DNA of 64,000 bases from Bacteriovoracaceae bacterium (GTDB taxonomy: Bacteria > Bdellovibrionota > Bacteriovoracia > Bacteriovoracales > Bacteriovoracaceae): assembly GCA_016786485.1 (NCBI GenBank), contig JAEUWD010000048.1:186001-250000 (forward strand). The letters run 5' to 3'. The notes beneath the pieces were generated by a model. The model was not told where the DNA came from. It made no database searches and saw only the letters and a program-made list of their open reading frames with translations. Numbering within the stretch: position 1 is the first letter of the stretch; each line of letters starts with the position of its first letter. Shown here piece after piece: positions 49,332 to 59,323 of the stretch. The translations under genes were made by a program, and so were the position numbers.

Positions 49332-51779
49332 CTAAGCTGCGACTTCGCCTGGATCTTGGTCATTGCGTGATGGTTTTTTCTTGGTGGTAGCTTTCTTCTT
49401 AGCTTTCGCTTTAGCAAGCTCCTGACCATTCCAATCAATTAATGCAACTTCCAAAACTTCATCAATCGTTTTAACGGGGATGAAGCTTAATTTTTCTCGA
49501 TATTCATCTGGGATATCAACCAGATCTTTTTTGTTCTTGTATGGAATAATAACGGTATCAATTCCCATCCTCATCGCAGCTAAAGATTTCTCTTTTAAGC
49601 CACCAATCGGTAGGACTTTTCCGGTTAATGTAATTTCGCCTGTCATGGCCACTTTGCGATTGATCGCATGACCAGTCAGCAATGAAACGATAACGGTAGC
49701 TAATGTAATCCCAGCACTAGGGCCATCTTTCGGAATAGCACCAGCTGGTAAGTGAATATGAATTTCATTTTCATCAAAAACTTTTTCATCGATTCCAAGT
49801 TCGGCAGCGTGACTGCGAATATATCCCATCGCTGCATGAGCAGATTCTTTCATAACATCACCTAATTGACCGGTCAGCGTAATGCCTTTACCTTTCATCT
49901 TAGTGGCTTCGATATAAAGAATTTCTCCACCGGCAGATGTCCAAGCTAAGCCTGTAGCAACGCCTACTTCGTCTTGCTCTTTTTCATCTTCTTTGGTGTA
50001 AACTTGTGGACCTAACATCTCATCAACCATCTCTGGTTTGATTTCGATCTTTTTCTTATTGCCAACCGCCATCTTCTTCGCTACTTTTCGGCAAAGGGCA
50101 CCGATTTGTCGCTCAAGATTACGTAAACCGGCTTCGCGAGTGTAATGTCGAATAACATGCTCGATACCTTCGTCCGTAATATTAATATCAGTCGTGGTAA
50201 CACCGTTTTCTTCCATTTGTTTACTCACAAGATACTTTTTAGCAATCGCAACTTTTTCTTCTTCGGTATAGCCAGTAAGAGTGATAATTTCCATACGGTC
50301 ACGCAGAGGTGAAGGAATATTTTCTAAAACGTTGGCCGTTGCAATGAACATAACATTTGAAAGATCAAATGGTACGTTTAAATAATGATCTCTGAATGTA
50401 TTATTTTGTTCCGGGTCTAAAACCTCTAACATCGCACTCGATGGATCACCTTTGTAATCTGAGCCGAGTTTATCAATTTCATCTAACATGATAACTGGAT
50501 TGGAAGTCCCAACTTGTTTGAGTGCTTGGATAAATCGACCAGGCATTGAACCAACATACGTTCGACGATGACCGCGCATTTCTGCTTCATCTTTCACCCC
50601 ACCGAGTGAAATTCTGACGAATTCACGACCGGTAGCTCGGGCAATTGATTTACCAAGAGATGTTTTACCAACACCGGGGGGGCCAGAAAAACATAGAATA
50701 GGGCCTTTCATCTTCGTGCCCTTAAGGCTACGAACGGCAAGGTATTCTAAAATTCTTTCTTTGATTTTATATAAATCGAAATGATCTTCATCTAAAACTT
50801 TTTTAGCAAATTCGAGATCAGTAATTTCTTTTGATTGCTCTGACCACGGAAGTTCAACCATCCACTCAAGATATGTGCGAAGGATACTCGACTCTGAAGA
50901 ATCGGGATGCATTCTTTCTAAACGTGAAAGTTGCTTTAGTGCTTCTTTTTCAGCTTCTTCTGGCATTTTTTTAGCGAGTAATTTATCTTTTAAATCTTGG
51001 AATTCATCTGGTTTTTCTGCGCCTTCTTCGCCTAACTCACTTTTAATAGCGCGAATTTGTTCGCGTAAAAAATATTCTTTCTGCGTACGAGAAATTTCTT
51101 CTTTTGTATTGTTACGAATCTGCTGTTGCACCTGAAGAATTTCAAGTTCACGAGCTAAAAGATCGTTAATTTTATTCAAACGATCCATTGGATTTAAAGT
51201 TTCAAGAATCAACTGGGCTTCAGTTACTTTTAAATTAAGATTTGAAGCAATCAAATCCGCTAAACGACCTGGGTCTTGAATATCTTCAAGTACCATAAGA
51301 ATATCTGGCGATAGAATTTTTCCTAATGAGATAACTTTTTCTAAGCGTTCGCGTACTGTACGCATAATAGCTTCAACAGCAACCGTTGGTTTTTCAATAT
51401 TTTCATTTTCAACTTTTAAAACTTTTACCTTATAGAATGGTTCCGTTTGTACAAAACTGGTAATTCGAGCTTTTGATAGACCTTGAATAAGAATTTTAAT
51501 ACGACCATCTGGTAGTTTTCTCATTCTCATGATCATCGCCAGTGTACCTAATTCATATATTTCAGATGGAGCTGGTGTTTCAGCTTGAATATCTTTTTGA
51601 CTAGAAAGAAGAATAAGGCGGTCAGTATTATTTAATGCCTCTTCAACAGCTTTGATTGATGAATCTCTGCCTACAAACAGCGGAAGAATCATGAATGGGT
51701 AAACAACTATATCTCTAATAGGTAGCAAAGGGAGTGTCTCTTTAAATTCGATGCTATCTCCCTCATAATTTGTTACCAT
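49332..51779 (-). CDS. lon: ATP-dependent Lon protease (second paralog)
   Basis: 815 residues from the ATG at 51779 (GGAGGAAA seven bases upstream); an upstream frame to 51842 adds 21 unlikely residues. LonA layout: N-domain with LPLLPIRDIVVYPFM, Walker [17 protein letters not shown], and protease domain with Ser about 688 in DGPSAGIT and Lys in GGLKEKS. The N-domain lacks the acidic insertion of the first Lon. A basic Lys-rich tail (KAKAKKKATTKKK) with an acidic end follows the protease domain and may bind DNA. It is transcribed toward the CheY operon with a 66-bp gap. Confidence 0.96.
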   Translation of the reverse strand: MVTNYEGDSIEFKETLPLLPIRDIVVYPFMILPLFVGRDSSIKAVEEALNNTDRLILLSSQKDIQAETPAPSEIYELGTLAMIMRMRKLPDGRIKILIQGLSKARITSFVQTEPFYKVKVLKVENENIEKPTVAVEAIMRTVRERLEKVISLGKILSPDILMVLEDIQDPGRLADLIASNLNLKVTEAQLILETLNPMDRLNKINDLLARELEILQVQQQIRNNTKEEISRTQKEYFLREQIRAIKSELGEEGAEKPDEFQDLKDKLLAKKMPEEAEKEALKQLSRLERMHPDSSESSILRTYLEWMVELPWSEQSKEITDLEFAKKVLDEDHFDLYKIKERILEYLAVRSLKGTKMKGPILCFSGPPGVGKTSLGKSIARATGREFVRISLGGVKDEAEMRGHRRTYVGSMPGRFIQALKQVGTSNPVIMLDEIDKLGSDYKGDPSSAMLEVLDPEQNNTFRDHYLNVPFDLSNVMFIATANVLENIPSPLRDRMEIITLTGYTEEEKVAIAKKYLVSKQMEENGVTTTDINITDEGIEHVIRHYTREAGLRNLERQIGALCRKVAKKMAVGNKKKIEIKPEMVDEMLGPQVYTKEDEKEQDEVGVATGLAWTSAGGEILYIEATKMKGKGITLTGQLGDVMKESAHAAMGYIRSHAAELGIDEKVFDENEIHIHLPAGAIPKDGPSAGITLATVIVSLLTGHAINRKVAMTGEITLTGKVLPIGGLKEKSLAAMRMGIDTVIIPYKNKKDLVDIPDEYREKLSFIPVKTIDEVLEVALIDWNGQELAKAKAKKKATTKKKPSRNDQDPGEVAA

Positions 51780-52031
51780 GCGCGTTTCCTCCAACGAGTC
51801 GAAAATAATCTTTCGACGAACATCATCACCACATATAAGCAATTCGGCTTTTTAAGATTGCGACTTGATAGTGTTTTTCACGTATCTTTGTTTTTTTTCC
51901 TTTAACTTCATATACTTGTCTGTTTTGATTTTGCGCACTGTATAGAATTATATTCAGGAAATTGTCTAAAATTTATGCTAAATTTTTTTTTACACTGAGG
52001 AATTATCTATATTTTCGACAAAAGGGTAAAT
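51780..52031. other. Divergent intergenic region between lon and glmU
   Basis: 252 bp, strongly AT-rich with T-runs (51889-51900 and near 51985). It must hold promoters for both divergent genes, but I see no clear -35/-10 pair on either strand. TATAGAAT near 51941 is a weak -10 candidate for glmU. No repeats of note. Confidence 0.3.
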
Positions 52032-53453
52032 ATGGCCGACTCAATTGGTATAGCTCTCTTAGCTGCTGGCAAGGGAACACGGATGAAAATTGAAACAGCA
52101 AAAGCACTCGCCCCGCTGCTTGGAAGAAGCCTCATGGACTTCGTTATTGATGGCGTTTCTGCTTTCTCAGAAAAATTTAAATTAGATGCACATATTGGCG
52201 TGGTTATCGGACATCGTCGAGAAGACGTCCAGAAGCATGTCTTGAGCACTTATCCTAAGCGTACAGATATTTCCTTTGCCATCCAAGAGCAACAAAAAGG
52301 CACCGCAGACGCACTAAAGAGTTATTTTCAGGGTACGAGCAAGGCTTGGAAACAGAAGTACACTATGGTGATTTGTGCTGATACGCCGTTAATTTCTGAA
52401 AATGAACTCAGTCAATTATTTGAGCAATTAAGTCAGAATCCAAAATTAGAAGGTGTTGCTGCTACTTTTAAAACCAATGATCCAACAGGCTACGGCCGAA
52501 TTGTTCGTTCGAGCAAAGGTTTTCATATTACTGAAGAAAAAGATGCTGATGCTGAAACCAAAAAAATCCAAGAAGTGAACTCAGGTTTATATATCTTTAA
52601 AACAGATTTCATTAAAAAGCACTTAGAAGAAATTGATAATAAGAATAAGTCAGGGGAATTCTATTTAACTGACCTCTTTCAAGATGAATATGAAGTGAAG
52701 CCACTGTTATTTGCCAATGAAATGGTTTTTCATGGGGTAAATACTTTGGACCAGTTAGAAGAAGCAGAATTACATCTAAGAAAAAAAAAGACAAAAATCC
52801 TAAAAAATAAAGGTGTGCGTTTCTACGATGCGGACACTTGTTATCTTGATTGGCAGGTGGAAATTGGAAGTGGTTCGGTGATTTATCCGAACGTTGTAAT
52901 TCAAGGTGCAACCGTGATTGAAAACGATTGCGTGATAGAGATGGGAAATACCATTAAAAATTCGCGTATTGGTCGTGCAACAACCATCTTTGCTAATAGT
53001 TACATCGATGGGGCCCAGGTGGCGGCTGAAGTGAATATCGGTCCATTTGCGAGACTTCGCCCAGGCACTGAACTGGCGGACAAAGTAAAAATTGGCAATT
53101 TTGTGGAAGTTAAAAAATCTCAATTGGCAAAAGGCGTTAAAGTTTCACATTTAAGCTATGTTGGCGACTGTGAAATTGGCCAAGAATCAAATATCGGCTG
53201 TGGCTTTATTTCCTGTAATTACGATGGGGTAAACAAGCATAAAACCAAAATTGGCGAAAATACTTTTATAGGCTCTGACGTGCAAGCTGTAGCGCCGATT
53301 ACTATCGGTAGCGATGCCTTTATCGCAGCTGGTTCAACTATCACCAGTAACGTTCCAGATGGTGCCTTTGCCATTGCGCGAACCAAGCAGGTAACGAAGC
53401 CTGATTTGGCCAAGAAATTCCTCCCTAAAAAGGTGAAATCCTCAAGCTATTAA
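52032..53453 (+). CDS. glmU: Bifunctional UDP-GlcNAc pyrophosphorylase/glucosamine-1-phosphate acetyltransferase
   Basis: 473 residues. The N-terminal uridyltransferase domain begins LLAAGKGTRM (GxGTRM loop) and has QEQQKGTADAL and CADTPLI; the C-terminal half is a left-handed beta-helix of hexapeptide repeats with HLSYVGDCEIG, NYDGVNKHKT and AAGSTI. It makes UDP-GlcNAc for peptidoglycan and lipopolysaccharide. It is followed by glmS after 59 bp, the usual pairing. Confidence 0.96.
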   Translation: MADSIGIALLAAGKGTRMKIETAKALAPLLGRSLMDFVIDGVSAFSEKFKLDAHIGVVIGHRREDVQKHVLSTYPKRTDISFAIQEQQKGTADALKSYFQGTSKAWKQKYTMVICADTPLISENELSQLFEQLSQNPKLEGVAATFKTNDPTGYGRIVRSSKGFHITEEKDADAETKKIQEVNSGLYIFKTDFIKKHLEEIDNKNKSGEFYLTDLFQDEYEVKPLLFANEMVFHGVNTLDQLEEAELHLRKKKTKILKNKGVRFYDADTCYLDWQVEIGSGSVIYPNVVIQGATVIENDCVIEMGNTIKNSRIGRATTIFANSYIDGAQVAAEVNIGPFARLRPGTELADKVKIGNFVEVKKSQLAKGVKVSHLSYVGDCEIGQESNIGCGFISCNYDGVNKHKTKIGENTFIGSDVQAVAPITIGSDAFIAAGSTITSNVPDGAFAIARTKQVTKPDLAKKFLPKKVKSSSY

Positions 53454-53512
53454 TAGAGTGATAAAAGTGGTAAATAAAAAATGAACTTTTTCTTTTAGAA
53501 AGGACGTTTTTT

Positions 53513-55324
53513 ATGTGTGGAATCGTTGGATACAGCGGACCTCAAAATGCTATTATCCCAGTTTTAGAAGGCCTTACTCGTTTGGAGTACCGCGGGTACG
53601 ACTCAGCCGGTGTTAGTTATCTCGTTAATAACGAAATTCAGATCATTAAGAAAGAAGGCAAGATTGATAATTTAAAAGCCGAAATTAAAAATAAAAATCC
53701 TTTTTCTCATACAGCTATTGGGCACACACGTTGGGCCACTCATGGTGCAGTTAACGAACTTAATGCTCACCCACATACCAACGAAACATTTTCGATCGTC
53801 CATAATGGGATTATTGAAAATGCTTCGGAAATCAAAGAGGACTTACAAAAAGAAGGTTTCAAATTTAAAAGCGATACCGACTCAGAAGTTTTCTTAGTGC
53901 TTTTAACCAAATATTTTCTTCAGACCAAAAGTGTAAAAGACTCGATTTCATTAGCGATGAAACTCATTCGCGGTAATTCGGCTTTTGTTATGATGATGAA
54001 AGATTCAACATCGCTCTATGCTGTGAAAAGAGGAGCGCCTTTAGTGGCAGGAAATAACCCTGCTAAAAAAGAAATTTACCTTTCTTCAGACCCATACGCT
54101 TTAATTGGTTTTGCTGAAAATATTTATTTCCCAGAAGATGAAGTTATTTGTGAATTAAACCGTACGGACAAAGATATTGAAGTGAAATTCTTTGAACTCT
54201 CTGGCCAAAAATCAGAACGCTACAAAGCGCAAGCGAAGAAAATGAGTCTGGATGTCGCAAACAAAGGTGAACACGAACACTTCATGCTCAAAGAAATTTA
54301 TGAGCAACCAGGTTTAATCAAAAATCTTTATGAGTATTATCTCAATCAAGAAGGTCGTCAGCTTTTAACGAAGATAACAAAGTATAAACCAGATTTTATT
54401 CATATCATTGGTTGTGGAACGGCTTGGCACGCGGGCTTAGTCATTAAAAACTTTTTTGAAGAACAAAATAAAGTTCGCGTGAATGTCGAACTTGCCAGTG
54501 AATTTCGTTACCGAAATCCTATTCTCAAAAAGAACGATATAGGTATTTTTATCAGCCAGTCAGGTGAGACGGCAGATACGCTAGCGAGTTGCGATCTTTG
54601 TATTGAAGAAAAGGTCACCGCCCTTTCAATTGTCAACGTCGAAGGTTCAACCCTTTATCGAAATTGTGCAGAAAACTTTTTGATCAAAGCAGGTTTAGAA
54701 ATTGGTGTTGCAAGTACGAAAGCCTTCACGATGCAAGTTCTGACTGGTTACCTGATGTCACTCTCGATGGCCGGAAAATTAGAAGCAAAAAAAGTTCAAA
54801 AAGAATTTGATTTGTTGGCCGATAATATTAAACAAGTCTTGTCTCGCACGACAGAAATTAAGGCCATTGCCGATGCTGTTTATAATAAAAAAGGTTTTAT
54901 TTTTACTGGTCGCGGAATTTATTTCCCAATCGCTCTTGAAGGAGCACTTAAGTTAAAAGAAATAGCTTACGTACACGCTGAAGGTTATGCCGCGGGAGAG
55001 TTAAAGCATGGCCCGATTGCTTTAATTGATCAACACATGGTGAACATTTCAATCGTGGGGCCGGAGTTACACGAGAAAGCACTTTCAAACACAGAAGAAG
55101 TAAAATCGCGTCGCGGTTTAATTATTGGTATTGGTGATGAAAAAGATAAAAAACTAAAAGGCGTGAGTGATTATTATTTTGGCATGAACTTGGAAGGCCT
55201 AGATCACCTGCGTCCAGTTCTGGTTAATATTTCAATGCAATTATTTGCTTACTATGTTGCAAAACTTAAAGGCACAGATATTGATAAGCCAAGAAACTTG
55301 GCGAAGTCAGTTACGGTAGAGTAA
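53513..55324 (+). CDS. glmS: Glucosamine--fructose-6-phosphate aminotransferase
   Basis: 603 residues. MCGIVGYSG exposes the catalytic Cys2 after Met removal; the glutaminase domain (GHTRWATHG, HNGIIEN) is followed by two SIS sugar-isomerase domains (SQSGETADT, STKAFTMQ) and EGYAAGELKHGPIALI near the end, then the conserved LAKSVTVE C-terminus. It supplies glucosamine-6-phosphate for the cell wall. AAAGGACG precedes the ATG. No glmS ribozyme can be recognised in the 59-bp gap. Confidence 0.97.
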   Translation: MCGIVGYSGPQNAIIPVLEGLTRLEYRGYDSAGVSYLVNNEIQIIKKEGKIDNLKAEIKNKNPFSHTAIGHTRWATHGAVNELNAHPHTNETFSIVHNGIIENASEIKEDLQKEGFKFKSDTDSEVFLVLLTKYFLQTKSVKDSISLAMKLIRGNSAFVMMMKDSTSLYAVKRGAPLVAGNNPAKKEIYLSSDPYALIGFAENIYFPEDEVICELNRTDKDIEVKFFELSGQKSERYKAQAKKMSLDVANKGEHEHFMLKEIYEQPGLIKNLYEYYLNQEGRQLLTKITKYKPDFIHIIGCGTAWHAGLVIKNFFEEQNKVRVNVELASEFRYRNPILKKNDIGIFISQSGETADTLASCDLCIEEKVTALSIVNVEGSTLYRNCAENFLIKAGLEIGVASTKAFTMQVLTGYLMSLSMAGKLEAKKVQKEFDLLADNIKQVLSRTTEIKAIADAVYNKKGFIFTGRGIYFPIALEGALKLKEIAYVHAEGYAAGELKHGPIALIDQHMVNISIVGPELHEKALSNTEEVKSRRGLIIGIGDEKDKKLKGVSDYYFGMNLEGLDHLRPVLVNISMQLFAYYVAKLKGTDIDKPRNLAKSVTVE

Positions 55325-57558
55325 TGGAATTATCGAAGTTAAACCCATCGCAAAGACAAGCTGTCGAGAACACTGAAGGCCCAGTGATGATTTTAGCTGG
55401 TGCCGGATCGGGTAAAACTCGAACGCTGGTCAGTCGTATACAATATTTGATCGAAGAAAAAAATATAAGTCCTTTTCAGATTCTGGCCGTGACCTTTTCA
55501 AATAAAGCTGCGCGTGAAATGCGTGAGCGAGTCGCTCATACTACCGGACATGATATGAATGCTCTCCAAATTACGACTTTCCACTCTTTTTGTTCGCGAG
55601 TGCTTCGAATGGAAGCGGAATATATTGGCTTGAGTAAGAGTTTTACGATTTACGACGATTCAGAATCAAAAACGGTAGCTAAGCATATATTGGGCAAGCG
55701 TGGAGTAAATCCTAAGGAAATTCCACCGTCTGCTCTTTTGTATTACATCGATAATTTAAAGAATAATGGTTACTATCAAAATCATCCAAAGCGTGATGAA
55801 GATGAAGAAATCATCGCAGATAAAACAGAACAGATGTATTTGTTCTATCAAGATTACGAAAATGAATTAGCGAAATCTAATGCCATCGATTTTGGTGGTC
55901 TTATTACAGGTACGATCCAGCTTTTTGAAAAGCACCCTCAAGTGCTTGAACGCTATCGTCGTCGTTATAAGTATATTTTAGTGGATGAATATCAAGATAC
56001 TAACCGCGCTCAATTTATTTTAATTAATCACTTGGCCAAAGAAACACGAAATCTTTGTGTGGTTGGTGATGAAGATCAATCCATTTATTCTTGGCGGGGT
56101 GCTGATATTCGAAATATATTAGATTTCGAAAAAATTTATCACGAAGCTAAAATATTTAAACTCGAACAAAACTATCGTTCTTCAAAAAATATTATCGAAG
56201 CTGCTAGTCACGTTATTTCTCTCAACCAGCAAAGAAAAGGTAAAGAGATGTGGACGGATAATGATGCCGGTGACTCGATTGATATCGTTGAATGTCCTGA
56301 TGATAGAGATGAATCACAATTTCTGGTGGATGAAATTAAAAAGCTCACCAAAGCAGGAGCTGTAGCGGATGAGATTGCCGTTTTTTATCGTAGCAATGCT
56401 CAGTCGCGTGTATTGGAAGATGCCCTTCGCAAGGAAAAAATCCATTATCGAATTGTTGGCGGTATAAAGTTCTACGAACGTAAAGAAATTAAAGATTTAT
56501 TAGCTTATTTACGTGTGGTCGTTAATCCGAAAGACTCTTTGGCGCTTTCGAGAATTATTAACACCCCTCCACGTGGGGTCGGTACAACTTCCATGACAAA
56601 AATTGAAAACGAAGCGATTAGCTTGCAGTGTTCACTTTTTGAAGTGATGGAAAAAATTATTGATTCACCTCAGGAATTTACCCATTTAAAACTCTCAGCG
56701 AAGGTGCGCTCGTCATTAGGTGCGTTGATTAGTTTATTGCAAGAAGCTCAAGTCGAAAGTTCTCAAAACGCTTCACCTCATTATCTTTATGAAAAGCTAC
56801 TCCATGGTTCTGGTTATGCTGATTTTTTACGTGCCGAAAAGACCCATGAATCAGTAGCGAGAATTGAAAACCTATCAGAATTGGCCAACGCCATTTTACA
56901 ATATGAAGATGAGAACAAAGAAGCTAATTTGATTGGCTTTCTTGAGACTATCACGCTTGATACTCAAAAAGATGAGAACGCTCCGGATCAACCACAAGTT
57001 TCTTTAATGACCGTACATAGTTCGAAAGGTTTGGAATACCCATATGTTTTTGTCGTAGGCGTTGAGGAGTCGATGTTTCCAAGTTTTCAAAGTATGGAAG
57101 GTGGAGACATGGCCATAGAAGAAGAGCGCAGGCTTTTCTATGTGGCGATGACTCGCGCGATGAAGAAGCTGTACATTACTTTTTCGCAAGCTCGCATGTT
57201 ATGGGGAACGATGCGTTTTAATGGTCCAAGCCGTTTTATCAACGAAATTCCAGAGAATTACTATAATTGGAAAAGCTTAACGAAAAAAAGCCAACAGTTC
57301 ACAAAAAGTTCAAATAGTTTTGATGATTTTTCACAAGAGACTTCGCAGTATGATGATGTCCCAAGCACTTATCAAAAGCAGGCAGCACAAGCCGCACACA
57401 AATTTCAGAGCGGTATTAGAGTTCGCCACTCGCTCTATGGTACAGGGACCGTGATGGAATCTGAAGGTTTTGGCAATGATGAGAAAGTTGTTATAAAGTT
57501 TAATGATGGTGCTCGTAAAAAATTTATGGTTAAATTTGCACCACTAGAAAAAATATAG
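55324..57558 (+). CDS. UvrD/PcrA-type DNA helicase
   Basis: 744 residues of the SF1A fold: Q-motif LNPSQRQAVENTEGPVMI, Walker A LAGAGSGKT (about 24-32), VDEYQDT, GDEDQSIYSWRGA, QNYRSS, VSLMTVHSSKGLEYP, and VAMTRA. The C-terminal Tudor-like domain (GIRVRHSLYGTGTV) is typical of PcrA. It unwinds DNA in nucleotide excision repair and removes RecA. It starts on the last base of glmS (TAATG). Confidence 0.95.
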   Translation: MELSKLNPSQRQAVENTEGPVMILAGAGSGKTRTLVSRIQYLIEEKNISPFQILAVTFSNKAAREMRERVAHTTGHDMNALQITTFHSFCSRVLRMEAEYIGLSKSFTIYDDSESKTVAKHILGKRGVNPKEIPPSALLYYIDNLKNNGYYQNHPKRDEDEEIIADKTEQMYLFYQDYENELAKSNAIDFGGLITGTIQLFEKHPQVLERYRRRYKYILVDEYQDTNRAQFILINHLAKETRNLCVVGDEDQSIYSWRGADIRNILDFEKIYHEAKIFKLEQNYRSSKNIIEAASHVISLNQQRKGKEMWTDNDAGDSIDIVECPDDRDESQFLVDEIKKLTKAGAVADEIAVFYRSNAQSRVLEDALRKEKIHYRIVGGIKFYERKEIKDLLAYLRVVVNPKDSLALSRIINTPPRGVGTTSMTKIENEAISLQCSLFEVMEKIIDSPQEFTHLKLSAKVRSSLGALISLLQEAQVESSQNASPHYLYEKLLHGSGYADFLRAEKTHESVARIENLSELANAILQYEDENKEANLIGFLETITLDTQKDENAPDQPQVSLMTVHSSKGLEYPYVFVVGVEESMFPSFQSMEGGDMAIEEERRLFYVAMTRAMKKLYITFSQARMLWGTMRFNGPSRFINEIPENYYNWKSLTKKSQQFTKSSNSFDDFSQETSQYDDVPSTYQKQAAQAAHKFQSGIRVRHSLYGTGTVMESEGFGNDEKVVIKFNDGARKKFMVKFAPLEKI

Positions 57559-57568
57559 GTAGTACAAT

Positions 57569-57892
57569 ATGTCTGAATTTATCGTATCGAAAGAAACCGT
57601 GAAACATGTCGCGAAGCTGGCACGTTTGGAAATCGCCGAAAGTGAAGTGGCTTCATTTCAGCAGCATATGCAGAAAATTTTAAATTACGTGAAAGAATTG
57701 GATGCGGTTGACACCAATGGTATTGAGCCTTTGTATTCACCAGTTTATGAAAATCTAGATCTTTATTATAAAACATCACCTTTGAGACATGATGAAATTC
57801 AAGCCTCATTAGAAGTAGATGCTTTATTGAAAAATGCTCCACAAGCTAGCCAGGGTCAATTCAAGGTGGAAGCAGTTATTGAGGAAGAATAG
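57569..57892 (+). CDS. gatC: Asp/Glu-tRNA amidotransferase subunit C
   Basis: 107 residues; helical small subunit with KHVAKLARLEIAESEV near the N-terminus and ELDAVDTNGIEPLYSP, the GatC hallmark. It clamps GatA and GatB together. It starts 10 bp after the helicase and precedes gatA by 2 bp. Confidence 0.95.
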   Translation: MSEFIVSKETVKHVAKLARLEIAESEVASFQQHMQKILNYVKELDAVDTNGIEPLYSPVYENLDLYYKTSPLRHDEIQASLEVDALLKNAPQASQGQFKVEAVIEEE

Positions 57893-57894
57893 TT

Positions 57895-59322
57895 ATGAAA
57901 GATATTTATACGTTACATACAGAACTTAAAAATAAAAAAATTAGCGCGGTGGAAGCGGTAAAAGATTGTTTGTCGAAATTGAAAAAGTCGAATTGCAATT
58001 CTTTTATCTCGGTGCTTGAAGACAAAGCTCTAGTTGATGCTCAGACTTCACAAGATGAAATCCAAAAAAATGGTCCGAAAAATTATCTACATGGTGTACC
58101 TTATAGTTTAAAAGATCTTTTTATCACCAAAGACATTCGAACGACTGCGGGTTCAAAAATTTTATATAATTACATTCCGCCGTACGATGGTTATATGTCA
58201 GAGCAATTTAAGAAAGCCGGTGGCGTGCTTGTAGGAAAGGTAGGTTGTGATCAATTCGGTATGGGTTCAACCAACGAAAACACACCGTTCGGAGTGGTTT
58301 TAAACCCTTTGAATAAAGATTATGTGGCGGGAGGTTCTTCTGGTGGTTCAGCGGCTTCAGTTGCAGAAGGCTCTTCTTATTTCAGTATTGGAACAGATAC
58401 AGGCGGTTCAACTCGATTACCAGCAAACTTCTGCGGTATCGTAGGTTATAAGCCGAGCTATGGTCGTGTCTCTCGTTATGGCCAAATTGCCTACGGTTCA
58501 AGCTTGGATCAGTCGGCCCCAATTGCCAAAACTGTTTTAGATATGGGTTGTATTATTTCAAATATTACAGAAAAAGATCCGCGCGATACGACTAACGTGC
58601 CGTTACCTAAAATTGAAATCGTAAATGATTTAGTAAATATGAAAGCGAGTTATTTAAAAGGTAAAAAAATTGGTTTACCTGCTGGCTTCATCGATGCTTG
58701 TGATGCTGACATTAAGAAAAATCTTTTAGCCGCGATTGATGAATTTAAAAAACTTGGGGCCGAAATGGTCGATGTCACACTACCAAATGCTAAATATTGT
58801 GTTTCAACTTATTACCTCATTGCCACTTCAGAAGCTTCGGCCAATTTAGCGCGCTTTGACGGTATTCATTACGGCCATCGAGATATGAAGGCCAAAGACG
58901 GAATTGAACAAACATATGTTAAATCTCGGACTCAAGGTTTTGGTGAAGAAGTAAAACGTAGAATTATTCTTGGAACCTTTTCACTATCTTCGGGTTATCA
59001 AGATCAATATTTTGCGAAAGCGTGTAAAGTTAGAAGAAAAATTTATAACGATTTTCAAACAGCATTTAAAAGTTGTGATGTGATTTTTTCCCCAGTTTGC
59101 GCGAGTAACGCGTTTAAAATTGGTCAGAGTGATAATGATCCAATCAAGATGTATATGAACGATCTATATACGATTCCTGTAAATTTGGCTGGCTTGCCAG
59201 GGATTGCTCTACCGTATGGTAAGGGCGCTAATCAATTGCCGACGGGTTTCCAGTTAATTGGAAAAACTTTTCAAGATGCTGAGCTCTTAAAAATTGCTCG
59301 TGCCTTTGAAGTGAGAGCTTAA
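57895..59322 (+). CDS. gatA: Asp/Glu-tRNA amidotransferase subunit A
   Basis: 475 residues of the amidase-signature family. Catalytic Lys73 (YSLKDLF), Ser148 and the nucleophile Ser172 (GGSTRLPANF), with GGSSGGSAASVA between, are all present. It releases ammonia from glutamine for conversion of Glu-tRNA-Gln or Asp-tRNA-Asn. It lies between gatC and gatB with 1-2 bp gaps. Confidence 0.97.
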   Translation: MKDIYTLHTELKNKKISAVEAVKDCLSKLKKSNCNSFISVLEDKALVDAQTSQDEIQKNGPKNYLHGVPYSLKDLFITKDIRTTAGSKILYNYIPPYDGYMSEQFKKAGGVLVGKVGCDQFGMGSTNENTPFGVVLNPLNKDYVAGGSSGGSAASVAEGSSYFSIGTDTGGSTRLPANFCGIVGYKPSYGRVSRYGQIAYGSSLDQSAPIAKTVLDMGCIISNITEKDPRDTTNVPLPKIEIVNDLVNMKASYLKGKKIGLPAGFIDACDADIKKNLLAAIDEFKKLGAEMVDVTLPNAKYCVSTYYLIATSEASANLARFDGIHYGHRDMKAKDGIEQTYVKSRTQGFGEEVKRRIILGTFSLSSGYQDQYFAKACKVRRKIYNDFQTAFKSCDVIFSPVCASNAFKIGQSDNDPIKMYMNDLYTIPVNLAGLPGIALPYGKGANQLPTGFQLIGKTFQDAELLKIARAFEVRA

Positions 59323-59323
59323 T

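Noticed and set aside
53454-53512. glmS ribozyme upstream of glmS
   Set aside because: The gap is only 59 bp and lacks the ribozyme's conserved core; also this element is typical of Gram-positive bacteria.
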